Source of the DNA: Congeria kusceri
Taxonomy: Eukaryota; Mollusca; Bivalvia; Myida; Dreissenidae
DNA length: 64,000 nucleotides
Reading direction: 5' to 3'
Assembly: GCA_027627225.1 (NCBI GenBank)
Contig: JAPFQT010000363.1
Span: forward strand, 94,351 to 158,350
Every line of letters begins with the position of its first letter. The first letter of the stretch is position 1. Shown here piece after piece: positions 44,861 to 58,172 of the stretch. Below the pieces are notes generated by a model. It saw only the letters and a program-made list of their open reading frames with translations, did not search any database and was not told where the DNA came from. A program made the translations under genes and the position numbers.

Positions 44861-47800
44861 ACTTTGATTTCAATTCTGAAATGTTTGATATGTACGTGTA
44901 ACAATAGTATTATACCCTGTACTGATGTATATGTCATATTCTGTCCATATTTTTCAATGATATATTTTGTTGTTTTGTCAATGCCACGGCACTTGATATA
45001 CTCAACAACACTTTCATTTTTCAGAATTTGTTAATTCATTGTGATCGATCTAAAAATAAATAAAAGACTGATACTTACATGATTTTAAGAACTATTTTCC
45101 AGCATGATCTGAGGGCAGCTACAAAAATAAATAAATAATAAAACTGAATAACTCTAAATTGTGATAAATACCTAAGCAAGCTATGCAACCAAGAGTTTGA
45201 AATCATATGCATGTCTCATATCCTAAAAGTATATGTATATTTATAAAAAAAGCATCACCAAATCTGACCAACTTCACCAAAATAAAATTGTGGGTTCTAC
45301 TGTCAACATGATTTAACTTTTAATGATGTGTTAATAAACATCTTGTTGTGCCTACACTACGTAGGTCGTGAAAATATGTGATAACTTGAAAAGAAATCTT
45401 TACCTCCTTATATTTAGTTGTAAAGTATTGAAAAATCGTATTTGCACGTTCATTTTCCAAAAAATAAAGGTTTTTTACAATTGGGAATTTTGGGGTCAGA
45501 TTTGGGAAAAATTATGCATATTTGGCATTGGGAACGGGTCCGACTATCGAACCTGTGAGAGCAGTAGAAAAAGGCCTGGTTGTTCATAATTATATAAACA
45601 ATTCCTATTCCAAATAAAGTATTATTTTAATAATTTGCATCAAAATAAATATACATTTTATGAAAATAAAACAATAAACAATTTGAATTAGTATATTTAA
45701 TTTGAATTAAATGGGTTAGTTACTTTAGTTTTTGTCAATGATACAGCAAAACCAAAATGCTTCAGAAAATTAAAATAAAACAATATTAATAGTTAAACTT
45801 TGACCTTCAATTTACAAGAACGTATTCAAACTAAAATTTGAACTAACTAATAATACTTTTCAAGGTTAACAAAACATAAATGTAGCTCTCTCTGGACCAT
45901 TTGAAAATTAAAATGTAATTACTAATTACAGTCTACAATATTGAACTTACACAACTTCCAAGTATGTAGATATTTCCTTAAATGAATTACAGATATAGTC
46001 ACTAATCAGGCACTAAACGAATCATTCATACTGTGAAATTAATTCTACAACATACATTAAACGTACAATATACGCCCAAACGATGATAAGCGTTGAAATC
46101 GTGTTTGTTTACATGAAACCGAAAGCTAAAATTGACGACTTCCGGTATCACCTGGAAATTTCCTTAGACTTAGCTTACGAAATACATTTGCACGGGAAAT
46201 GCGCGTCCTCGATTTGAAATGACCTTGACCGAATCGTATAGGAATGTTGATTATTATTGTTTACAATCTGGTTATTTCGCGCATGCTGGTTGGCAAAAGC
46301 GCTGGTTACAGATAACATGCATACATACATGTGTTTACTCGATAAATCGATCGGAATTTCTGAAATACATATTAAAACACTACAAATAAAATTTATAAAA
46401 AAAAAACAATCACATACCGACTTAAGTATATAATAAACTAAATTAATATATCAAATGGGCAGGTTAAACAAAAAGTTTCAATGCTTTGAACTAAGCCATA
46501 ACTTCTCAGTTAAATTTACTTTAGACACGAATAAAAGAACTGTTATTTTTAAAAATGATAATGTTTTTTACGAATCCTGATAATTTGTACCAAAACAGTA
46601 ATACTATGAATGCTAAGTGTATGCTAATGTGTGTTATTTTTTATGAAATAAAGTTGCAGGAGGTGCATTGTAACGTACAACGAATGTATTGATCAACCTT
46701 AAAAGAAACCTGTAGCGTAATACTTGTTAAAAGACAATATTTAAATATAATTTATAATTTTTCAAGCACATTGGAATACACAATTTAATGAACTCATTAC
46801 TTATAACTCGAAAAAAAGAACAAACAATTAAAGGCGTCTGTACTTAATTTGCAAATATCGGGTATGTACATTTACATTGTGTAACTTCCTAAATATCTTA
46901 AATTTTAAATCATTCACTATTTAGCGCAACAAGGTTGTATCATTTCAAAACATACCTATGGTTATATATTATAATTATTTAATGATGCTCATAATGTTAT
47001 ACATTTATGAAATCATTGGCGATCTAAGATGGTGGTGCTTTTATGTTTTAAAAATAAAATGTTTTGTAGCAAATTTGCACCATGTTTAAATTTTTTTTAA
47101 TAGCAATAAAACATGTTATTCTTAAACGATTAAAAATCTTGCTTCTCAGAACATTTCTTAGCAATTTACAAAATTTAATGAGCATCGTTTTTACAACACA
47201 TTATAAAAGAGCAAGAATTCAGTATTTTCGGGCGTTTATATTATCCATGAAAATGACAGCTAAATACCATCGAAGTATAATACATTTTGTTAAATGACCA
47301 GACATGTGTACATACGTCTGCCACCTGTGGTTTTAGGGCACTTATATTCAAACTTGACACCATGTTGTTCGTAAGTAACTGTCTGGGCAGTATCTGGTCA
47401 CAATGAGATAGTGGGTTTGTGCTCAAACAAACGGGCAATTAAACGCCCGATTAAATTATTAAATGATGGGTAGGGTGTGAAATATGCACAAACTGGTTAA
47501 AACATACAAATTAAGATTAAGTTAGATACCATTTTATTTTTATGAAAGTGGATTAAATATATAAGCAGGTAAGGTTTTTCTGACCTGGGTAGGTTCTGGC
47601 TAGGTTTCAATATTTACGTAAAGCCTATTTGGTATGATCCATTATAATTGCTTTACATCTTTATTTGGTTTAGTGCCCTGTATTCTGGAATAAGTTAACT
47701 TAAATGGATATTTTATTTTGAATTTTATTTTGTCACGGAAAACAACATTGTCTTGTATGAGTGTTGCATACATGGATATTGGGCACAATGAATTTATTTC

Positions 47801-48434
47801 TTTTAAATGCATCATTAGTAAACATTTATAAAAAGAAACGATTCATACTGTAATGCAATATGTCTTATTATTACATTATTATGTGCCAACATGTTTTAAA
47901 ACATTTAATTATTGTGAAAATTAACTAATGTTTTTTCAACGCTCTCTATATATGCCAATGTTATGACCACCTTTTGCCAACCAGTGGGCGGAGTCTAAAC
48001 ATAGCAGGTGCGCATGATGTCACTCATCAACGTTCCTAAAGAAAAATCATCAATTTCTTCAAAAATCAAGTAAATATTGACGAGGGAGGTGGAGTTCGTC
48101 ATAAAATACCTATTTTTCCACCACCAGAGAACAATTTCATGCAATTAGTACTGGAAAAAAGTGGTTAAACACAGAAAAGTTCCATGCAGCAGGCGCGCAA
48201 ATATGCAGACATTACAAATATGTCACCGGAAATCACGATTAAACACGATATCGCGAGAATCATGGTTATTGGCAACCCATGTATATTGACAAAATGCCTT
48301 CCGAAAACCCGGAAGCTTATTGCATAATTCGATTTCTGAAACATATTTTAGCTTCATTACCAAAATATACATGAAATTATGAATGAAAACATTCTTTTAT
48401 TAATAACAGAATATAGTGAAAGTAATATTTACTC
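44861..48434. other. Non-coding interior of the 7.8-kb insertion
   Basis: AT-rich, without recognisable coding sequence. It could be a long first intron plus decayed N-terminal exons of the transposase-like gene. Confidence 0.5.
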
Positions 48435-48526
48435 ACCTTGTTGTGTTCAAACTGGCGTTTATTCCAATGTAATATTTACAATACGGTAGAAGGCAAAAAC
48501 AAAATGGCGTCTTTGATTGTGGTCGC

Positions 48527-48819
48527 TAATATAAAATTATGCTGCCATCATAAAATACCAGAGTCTGAGAAAACTAAATATTTTCTCCAATTAATACAAT
48601 ATTCGACAAAGGCACAGTTCAATGGCCAACTAGACTAAAATCCCAATAATACATTTACATAATTTAAATACAAAGACCTTCATAAAACTGATATAAATTA
48701 CTAAATAGACTGCCACTAAAATGGCTGAATCTGTTCCCCAAAATCGTGATGAATCGAGCGCCTGATCGACTCAGTTATCGATAGGTTACACTCAACTATA
48801 AAAAGTTTAACCGGTTACA
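48527..48819 (-). mobile_element. 5' LTR, distal part
   Basis: Matches 32826-33114 of the left LTR, ending (minus-strand start) TGTAACCGGTTAAAC at 48819. With 39923-40694 it makes up the interrupted right-hand LTR. Confidence 0.85.
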
Positions 48820-48900
48820 TGTCGATGAATGACAACCGCACACAAACACGCACAACATACACGGTATATAGACCGGACGTGATATATAGAGAATAACAGG

Positions 48901-48988
48901 TTACTGTCTGGTCTTGTGTAATATATCAGGTGAGGCTTAGAATAATATAACGGCGAAGCTTCATATATTACACAAGACCAGGCAGTAA
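48901..48988. repeat. 26-bp-arm hairpin
   Basis: Arm 48901-48926 ('ttactgtctggtcttgtgta' + 'atatat') and arm 48963-48988 pair with one mismatch around a 36-bp loop. No terminator, tRNA or known family is evident; it could be a small foldback element or a precursor-like hairpin. Confidence 0.85.
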
Positions 48989-49196
48989 TCTGCTTTTCTA
49001 ATTAGCATACCACGGATTTCTAACACAAAGACTTCCTGAACGTGTTTATAAGCTAGGCGAAAACGCCATTGCGTTTTTACAAAGCAAACAAACATTAGTG
49101 ATAACGGAAAATTACAACAACGTGGTCATCTTATGTGACATCAAAGGCAAACCATCCTTCCGTCAAGATTTCACATGAAGAGCTGAAATTGCCTCG

Positions 49197-49285
49197 AGGG
49201 ATTAGTATCGGGACCAACGACTGAATGAATGTGTGCAGTGGAGGGATTAGTAATGGGACCAACGATTATATGAATGTGTGCAGTG
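49197..49285 (+). repeat. 45-bp tandem duplication
   Basis: 'gagggattagtatcgggacc' + 'aacgactgaatgaatgtgtg' + 'cagtg' is followed at once by a second copy with five or six changes. Confidence 0.9.
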
Positions 49286-49499
49286 AGAAGACTTGATCCA
49301 TCGTGCAGATAAGTGCCGACGGGACTGTGGTAGGCACAAATAAGATCGGAATGTCTTCTACGTCAATTCTCATCGTGTCGCCAAACTCGAGATTGCTGGT
49401 GGTTGCAAATGACACAAAGACGAGAAGTGCACACATATAGCACTAAAAAAACTAAAGCGTAATGCAATTTATGCAAGTGTTCGTTCAGGAACGCATTTT

Positions 49500-49999
49500 G
49501 CATTTTTCAAAATTTTCTGATGTGATATCCACAAATGATACTCAGTTTATTATATAGCTAAATATTCAACGCTTCAATTCTGCTTTTGCTTAAGTTCTTG
49601 GTAGTAGTTGTGTTTATATGTATGAAAAAAATCATAATCATTTAAGAAGAAGCATAGTAAACTTCAGTGGACCACATAATTAATATCGTTATATGATATA
49701 AGAAATATCAAAGACGATATATTCATCACAGGAACGCTGATAGAAATAAAATGAAATACGCAGTTGTATTACGTTGTTAATTATTTGGTCATTTGAAACT
49801 TCTTTGATATTTTTTATAAAAGACTTTTTGAAGAAATTTGCTGTTTACAAGTTCGTGTGTTAAATAAGTTCAGTATCTCTTATATGATCTACATGTATAC
49901 AATTATTTTTAACAAAATCTCGATTATTAGACAGGGGAATGGCGTTTTTGTGTGGGCGGGGTGGTGGCGTCAACTTTTTGTTTGCGATTTATAACTCGA
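49500..49999. other. Intergenic DNA without recognisable feature
   Basis: AT-rich DNA between the 45-bp duplication and the degenerate tandem repeats. Nothing coding is seen. Confidence 0.5.
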
Positions 50000-50830
50000 G
50001 AACGAATTAAGTTATTGTTATGATATTTCATATATAGATACACTATAGCGAGACCTCGCTTGGTATTGCATACAGGTTGGTGGGGTGAATGTCACCGTTA
50101 CTAAAAATAAAAAGGGTTTCCGCTCAATAAATTGATAACACATTGAGAAATTGTAATGAAACTTCATTCATAGATATATGTATTATATTGAGACCTCGCT
50201 TGAGATTGCATATGGGGTGTATGTGGTCAACGTCAAGGTCACCATTACTAAAAATAGAATAATGGGTTTCGCTGAATAACTTGAGAACACATTGAGATAT
50301 TGTAATGAAACTTCATATGTAGATACCTTATAACTAGGACTTGCTTGCGATTGCATTTGGAAAAGGTAGGGTCAAGGTTAATGTCACCAACAGTTTCCAC
50401 TCAGTACATTTTGAATGAATGTAGATATTTTATTGAAACTTCATGTAGATACCTTATATTGAGACCTCGCTGGGAATTGCATATGGGGTGATGGGGTCAA
50501 GGTCAATGTCACAATTGCTTAAAATAAAACAAACGGTCTACGATTTTCAGATCAAGAACGAATTGAGATATGGTAATGTTACTTGAAATGTAGATACCTT
50601 ATATTGAAACCTCACTTGGGATTGCATATTGGATAGGTAAGTGTCAAGGTTAATGTTATTTATAGAAAAAGGTGTCGGCCCAATAACGCAAGAATTATTT
50701 GAGCCATTGTAATACAACTTCATATAGAGATACATTATAGCAAGACCTTGCATGGGATTGCATATTGTTTTGGTGGGGTCAAGATCAAGAGACGCCGCTT
50801 GGTATTAATTAGGGGATGGATGAGGTAAAT
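50000..50830 (+). repeat. Degenerate ~130-bp tandem repeats
   Basis: About six diverged units with the order 'aactcgagaac..att..gatattgtaatgaaacttcat', 'gtagataccttatattgaga', 'cctcgcttggaattgcatat', 'ggggtcaaggtcaatgtcac' and 'attactaaaaata'. No coding potential. Similar motifs ('taatgaaacttcat', 'aaggtcaaggtcac') are common in bivalve genomic DNA. Confidence 0.8.
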
Positions 50831-53215
50831 GTCACCATTACTTGCATTCTGCTTAATAACTCAATAGTGGATGGAGCTATTGTTATTGCGGTTAAACATT
50901 TTTACTCACATAAACAAACTTCTGTTCAGGGTCAATTCTCTGCAAGGTCCTCATTAACAACTAAAAAATCAATTTCTTAACTAAAGTTGTACTTAAGTGT
51001 GAATCCTAGCCATAGCTTTATGACCTTCACCTTGCATCCAGAACTTTGTTTATTATTGTGCTGACTTCTATGTATTTTGTTCGAAAATTTTATTTTTCGT
51101 GGACTTTTCACGTTTCATTTTGTTTTGACGTTTGCGATTGAAAATACTTCATAATTAATGTTATTGCTCAGATTTGCTCTATGTACTGTTGTGTTTTATA
51201 AAATTAGATGACAATTAATTTAAATGTTTTGTAGTTATTTTTGCTAGTGCTACTAATTAGTAAAATATAATAGCTTTCTATGAATTCATTTGTTAAAGAA
51301 AATGCCTTTGTATATGCCTATATATTTTATGTTTAGTTAAAATATTGTGTACCGCATTATAGCTTATTTTCAATATTGTTTATCAAGTATTTGATTGAAA
51401 ATGCAATGTTGTACAAAATCGGATAAGTTCTGTTCAAAGGTGAAAGTGACAAAAAAAATTCTTAACGATACACTGTTTTAATGGCAATGTTTAATGGACT
51501 CACTATAACATATTAAAACCTAAGCATCAATGATCCAATGCTTTTCAAACATTGTCAATTGTCATTTGGAACGACGCGTGATTGAGACACTAGATATGCG
51601 ATTAGAATCCTCATGCTTTAATCAGATTCTACATTTATATTAATATTCACAAACATAAATACCACTAAAGTTGTATACACGTATTAATGAATCGATATTT
51701 CAATATTAGAACAAGTTATTGAATAGCAGAAGATCGATCGATGTTCGTGTATGAAACATAGGTAAGGTTATGTATGGAGAGGTATTTAGGCAAAACTTAC
51801 ATTGGTGTTTCAACATGCTTGCTGATATGGTCATTGTGCTAGCTGGCGCAGATTTTGTGTTTGATGACACTTTCATTTTGATTGATGACGATGTCATATT
51901 TCCAGCTGACAATGCCATCATGCATATTTATATATACTGGTTGATCGTTGTTAGTAGCGTACTTATATTATGGGCAAACCAATGACACCATGATGTGTGA
52001 ACTATTTATATAAATGTGAATAAAACGCGATTAAACCATTTAACACAGAAGACGAATTTAATTTGCAAGCAAACATTAAGCAATAAGCAACAAGCAATAT
52101 AGAACAGCCTAAATACGACGTAAACGAAACGAAACGATAGATAACGGTACTTTACGAAAAATATGTTTAACATCGGTTTGTATATGTCATTTACACCTTT
52201 CTCACTGAAATTTAAAAACGTCAAAACAATTTGGCTTTATTTATAAAACACATTGATTGAACATTTGACTACGATTAGATAATCGTAAAGTAAGTTGTCC
52301 ACTGTCTTTTGCTTGGAAACTTCAATAATATAACTCGGAGACACAGGAGAACCGTAGAATCTTTTCAAATCGGTGGTGTGTTAGACAGTAAATACGTACT
52401 TTTGTTACTTGTACATATTTAAACATTCTTCACAGCATTAGTATTGCTATAACTGACTAAAATATGATAAAATAATACAACACGCCCTTGATCTAAAACA
52501 TAGTGTAATCATTGTTAATTATTATTGTTTTGTTTATATACTAAAATATAACAAATATCCAGATACGGATATAGTTCTGTCCGCATATGATTCGGAAAAC
52601 CAAATTGATAACTGCAAAAGTCAGTACATTACATCACACATACACTTTATTTACATTTGTTATAACTTAATTTATTAGAATTATATTTATGCTTTACAAT
52701 GAACATGTACTAAATTATTTTCCAACATCAAAAGATAAACACTTGTTATTAATTTAAATGGACGATATTTATCTGTACTGGTTAATTATTATGCATGCAC
52801 GACCGTTCACAGTTTGTTACTTTTAAATGGTAGTATTCATTTAAATTCCTAAGGAAATTCCAAACAATGCAAAGTTACTTTGATTTTATGTGACTGTTCA
52901 ATCCTATAATTTCGGCAATTTTCTCCGACAAGTAATTATTCCAATTACGGAAAACGAACGACCGCCACCTTCTGTCGTGATTCGCTTTGCAATTTTGTAT
53001 CTCGCATTCCGCTTACTGCTTAGGGCCTGTGGCCTGTTGCTTACTGCCAACTTGCATGTGGCATAGTGGTTAAACATATTGTGGTTGGGTATTGCGTTCT
53101 CCGTGTTACTGAGCAAAAAAAAAAACCATTGATGACAAGGGAAGCATGTTAGAATTTATAAGGAAGAAAGATAGCACTATAATTATAATTATATTGCATG
53201 CAATTATGATGGGTC
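50831..53215. other. Intergenic DNA without confident gene
   Basis: AT-rich. ORFs overlap on both strands around 51706-51985, but neither has a motif that I recognise. Confidence 0.5.
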
Positions 53216-53219
53216 ATAA

Positions 53220-53350
53220 TAAACACACCAACACGCATGTTGGAACAGTCATCAAGCATGGTGGAACCATCAGCAAGCATGTTGGAAAAGTCAACATGAA
53301 TGTTGGAACAGTCAGCAAGCAGGCTGAAACACCCATCAGGCATGATGTAA
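53220..53350 (+). repeat. ~24-bp tandem repeats
   Basis: About five units of 'cagcaagcatgttggaacagtcaa'-type sequence with point changes. Open on both strands by composition. Confidence 0.8.
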
Positions 53351-56039
53351 TGGTTGCATAAATACTCCTCCCGACTTATACATTCGAAAAAATGGAAATG
53401 CCGTCGATATGCTCCTTTTAAATGGGTTGTAGTAACAACTCAGATCATTAAATGTCAGTACATAAACATATTATTTGAACGTCTTTAGTTTATAAAATTC
53501 CTACAGCCTTTATTTTGATACATAATTTAGCGAAACTGCGAACGAGTGTTCTTTTATCATTCCTACTGGTAATGTCGTTGATCGATTTCTTAAACAAAAC
53601 ACCTTTATCATGAGAAAATAATACAAAATATGTAAATCGTGCTTACTGTTTATCAAAAATTTACTCCATCGGACCATTTCGCCGGTCACCACCGAAAGTC
53701 TTCTTAAAACCTCTTAATGAGGTGGTCCGGTGAGTCTCCTAACCGTGGCCTTCCTGAATGTGCTGTTGATATGTTTCGTATTTAGCAATACAAGTCTTAA
53801 ATTGTTCAGAATTCTTACTAATATTGTATTCAAATGGTTTTAGTTGATTTTTGAGAATCATTATGATAATACTCAGTTTTTTTTTCTTTCACGTATTGTT
53901 ATATTTTGCTGAAAGTAAATTTACCACCACATATCATAGATAGAGTGAACATTTACCCCCTTACATTCTGGAAAGAGTGTACATTTACTACACAATTTTC
54001 ATGAGTTAGCTTACATTTACCGACATTATTAAAGAGCATCTGGAGTACTGCCTATGTATATCGTATACCTAGACAGGCAGTCACTGGAGCCTGGAACCTC
54101 CATTGCTCGAAGTGGTTGTCCTAACATTATTTAATATTCGAATTAAGCATTCCGGAACATTTTTGATGTACTTTAGTTGCATACATTCGACATAAAATTG
54201 TAATTTATAATGATCCTTATTTGCTGACATTTCGTTTCTTCGTTAAAGTGTTATTTTCTGCCATTTCGCACCTTTACGATATGTATCCCAACACATAAGA
54301 CCAAAAACGGTTTGTGGACAGGTTGTATCAGTTACTGAATATTTATGCCCTCTCTAACGCAAAATCCTGTATCCGCGCTGGAAGTTTACATTGTTGGTAA
54401 AGGAAATTAATGTAATGCGTACATGTGTTTTAATAAGAAAACTAGAAATGCTAATTATGGTGTTACATAAACCTATACTCATATCAAGTTTAGCAGTAAA
54501 TAACATAATGTTAGTGTTATATAAGAACTATATAAGTGGTAATGTACATACGATACAGAACTGTTGTGCTGTATTATATATTTTAATGGGTACATTTCAT
54601 TTCTTAGCTCGACATTTCAAAGAATGTGAGCTTTTCAATTTGCCCGGAGTCGGCATCAACGTCTGAACTTGGTAAAAGTTTTGGTATAGCAGACCCAGTA
54701 TTGTCAAATGAAACCTTGACATGGGTTTGGCGATTCACATATTTGAAGTAAATGCCTCCTTTGTATGTTGAAGTGTGTTTATAACGAGAAACATACTAGC
54801 ATTTGACTGGTTAAGGTTTTTTACACCATCCAGAGTATGTTAACGCTATCACCAACGAGTAAATATGATATCTGATTGGTGCAAAGCAGATTTGTAGTGA
54901 GCAGGTGAACCTGAAAGCAACTTTCTCAGCTGACATAAACGCATTATAATAAATGTATATTATTTTCTGAGAAAGAATAAGTCCTGATAATGCACATAAC
55001 TAAAATCTATGTTGTTTTTTTTTCAAAATTAATATGCATGAAAAATGATTGATGCACACTAAAAATTATTATTGATACTGCATAAGATATTTATTTGAAA
55101 CTTGGAATCTACGAGTACGTTTTACTCCAACATCATGTGCAACAAATTTCAAAGAGTAATGCCCCTTTTTTAATTAGATTGTCTGGTTAAAGTTTCGTTT
55201 GAAAAGCCTTTTAACTTCAAAGCTTCAAAGTATAATCACTTGAAACTTGGCATATAACATTGTCATAAACTTCAGCATCGGGTAAAACTATACCCATAAC
55301 TGAGTTTTGTATTTTGACAGATTTATCCCTATTTTTAACTTAAAATTTCAATATAACATTTTAGATTCAAAGGTCTAGCGACTTTTGAACTACAAAAGAC
55401 ATTCAATTTAAATTTGAAATATAACACATCATTCAAATTCAACAAAGGGCGTTTCACTGTTTTATATATTTTTACTCTATTACACTTAAAAAGCTACCAA
55501 TTTGAATTGACATTCGTATGTCGATCCCACGATTGGCCAGTGTGGTCTCGTTTTTGATTATTAAAAAATGTATATGTTGCTTGACAATTGTATTTTTTCT
55601 ACCTGAATAGCATATTATAAGCAATTCTTGTCCTACCAATAGCTTCTTTAAGACGTTTATCAAAACATTTCCTCTAAGTCATACGTCGCTGCATAACTTT
55701 GTTTTGTAATTCGTTCCCATTTAAATGATTACATTTAATGGTCACAATGCGAGTTTATTGTTTATTTCCATTTTTCCAGTGGCTACATTTATAACAATAT
55801 AGTTTTGTAACTGGAAACTTGTGTTCCTAAAAAGTTGGAATTCCAAATACAGTGCCGTTAATTGTTGTTAGCCGTTATATAAATGTCACTTTGTTGTTTG
55901 CGTCAACGCAGCCCAGTCGACATATGTATACATATACATTTGTGGGTTCTTCCGTCCAAGATACATGTAACAACTACTGAAAGGCTTGAATATCAATTAT
56001 TTATATAGCATCTGTACATAACGTGTAATAAAACTACAA
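53351..56039. other. Intergenic DNA without recognisable gene
   Basis: AT-rich, with only short fortuitous ORFs (for example 54391-54666). Nothing supported. Confidence 0.5.
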
Positions 56040-57130
56040 TAATATCAATCCAAACAGGATCGTCCGATGGTAACGAACTGATATTTGGTGTGACTGCTAA
56101 TAAGACATTGAAATAAAAGTAATACCGATATAGATTTATAATTTTATAATATGATTCAATGCGTTTGAGTTGGTCAGGTACATATATTATTAAATTCTAC
56201 AAATACTGTATTTGTAGAGCTAATTTCCCTTGTTGATGAATAATGAAAGAACACAACTACGCCGTAATCGGCAACTTTTACTTAAATGCTACTATCAATA
56301 AATACATTTATTACATCCCTTACTATAAATAGTAACACATTTACGTTGATTTTTACCGGATACGGTATTCAAAGCGCCGGGCATACACATTTGGTGTGCC
56401 AAATACGGATTTTTCTACTTTCGGTGTGCCGAAATACGGGTATTTATAGCGCTACAAACAGCACATTCGAATATCACGCTATATACGGCACATTAGAATA
56501 GTATTTCTTAACACCATAAGTACTTAATTTCATATGTTTTAAACATATTTACACTTAATAAATTGCAGTAGTTTGCACTTAAAATACGATTATAAAATGT
56601 TTAAAGAGTTAATAAAGATGTAAATACCTGCTGCTCTTTCTCCTAATTATCCTAGTTGGCTGTAGCGACTGACAGTACAAGGCAGAAAACGTTCCCCGAG
56701 CTGATTAAGCCGAAAACGATTCACATTCATTGCGCTGCACTATAAGAGTTTGAATATAACCTACATGTGGAGCCAATACGCTGACTGGATTGCTTTCATT
56801 TAATTAAACACTTAATCATTGTTCTTAACGGATGTTCTTTCTGAGTTTTGATTGGCTGATTGAATTCCCGACCATTTAGAATATGTAGTACTATATATGG
56901 ATATTTACTATGCCCACGTTTCAATAATGCACAGCCACCGCCCCTTCTTCCCCTTCTTAACCAATATGATTTTGATTAATATATTTTAACAATTACTTCA
57001 ATGACCTTTCAAGGAAGATAACGCAGCAAAAGTTAAAACCCACATGTATATCCTTTAGCTGTTATTTTAAAGCGACGTGTAATAGTTCTATCGTGTACAA
57101 AATTCCCGTCCTGCTCATGCACGTAATCAA
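56040..57130. repeat. Paralogous block, copy B (lacks the Mab-21-like gene)
   Basis: 56040-56320 matches the 3' flank of the Mab-21-like gene ('gattcaatgcgtttgagttg' versus 'gattctatgcgtttgaattg' at 27605; 'aataatgaa' + 'tatcaataaatacat' near 27700). 56440-57110 matches its 5' flank. The gene between them in copy A is absent, with about 100 bases joining the two flanks. Confidence 0.6.
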
Positions 57131-58172
57131 GGATTGCATTTGACTTTTTCGCTATTCCTTTCGATATTAACAACTACAACTACTACTACTACTATTGGGA
57201 CACTGTTTTTAAAATTGGCAATTTAGTGTCATTTCAGTTGTGAATGTGCATTTGGATATTCCATATATCTGTATCTCATTAATGTGGCTGCTTGTCGGCG
57301 CGTCACGAAGTACTCCCTGGGGGAAATATCTATATCCACTGTTATTTGCTTGTTTTAAAGGGATTAATATACACACCTATAACGCAATTAAACATAGGAA
57401 TAATGGTTTTGTATCTCAGTTGATGACTCTAAATAATGAGACACATTAAGGTCGAATTATTGTTTCTGCTTTCAAAAATTGGGAAAGCAAAATAATCGTT
57501 TTAAGAGCCTCAACATGTATCGTAATTACGGTATTGACGGAGTATTGTTCAATCGATATCGTGGGTGTTGAATTCCTATCCGCGGACAAGTACAGTGTCA
57601 CTATCGGTATTATTAACTGTGCAGAAAATAAGATAGATCACAGTTTGTTACAATTCATTGGTTAAAATGCGACTAAAATGCTGGTCATAACTGCAACCAA
57701 AATGCACATGTACGCAAAGTACAGTTTATATGCTTATATCGCAGTGTAAGACATTTTGAATACAGTTTTAAAAAAATGGATGAAACATACGTGGTAATAT
57801 ACAAGTCATTAAGTCTGTAACGGGGAAACAAAGGCGCATACATCATGTAATATAAAGGCATACATATTAATATAAAGACAGTATAAACCTTATGACTAAA
57901 ATGTAAATGTATGTCTTCTTAGAACACATTAAATTGAATGTACATGTTATGGTGAATGCTTCAAAGAATTGGTAACTGTGTAATTAAAACCCATTCTGAA
58001 TCTTCTACGAAAACACTTTAACAAGACCAGAGTTTTCATAAGCAAGGAGTTTCAACACTTATTCAACAAGTACACACTCTTCAAGTAGTTAAGCTGTTTG
58101 TAAACAATGGATAGTACAATTGTCATATTGTACACACGTTTATCACAAAAATTGCATTGTTTTAGCGTTGTG
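57131..58172. other. Intergenic DNA; short (ACT)n at 57175-57195
   Basis: AT-rich DNA with a small ACT microsatellite. A 69-codon ORF (57240-57449) has no recognisable motif. Confidence 0.5.

Larger units (their letters stand above)
40695..48526 (-). mobile_element. 7.8-kb insertion inside the 5' LTR with a transposase-like gene
   Basis: The LTR sequence that is continuous at 32498-33114 is split here; removing 40695-48526 and one 9-bp repeat restores collinearity. Ends are 'tagcatccacaggcca' (left) and 'tgattgtggtcgc' (right). Read inward from both ends there is only a weak match around CCACA...GCCATTTT, so no convincing terminal inverted repeat. On the minus strand the right end looks like a 5' exon with a strong donor (CAACAAG|GTGAGTAAA, donor 48436-48435) and the interior carries a decayed multi-exon gene. 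No LTR, poly-A tail or reverse transcriptase was seen. Confidence 0.85.

Noticed and set aside
51706..51985. Overlapping ORFs on both strands
   Set aside because: No recognisable motif, splice structure or neighbouring exon; likely chance in AT-rich DNA.
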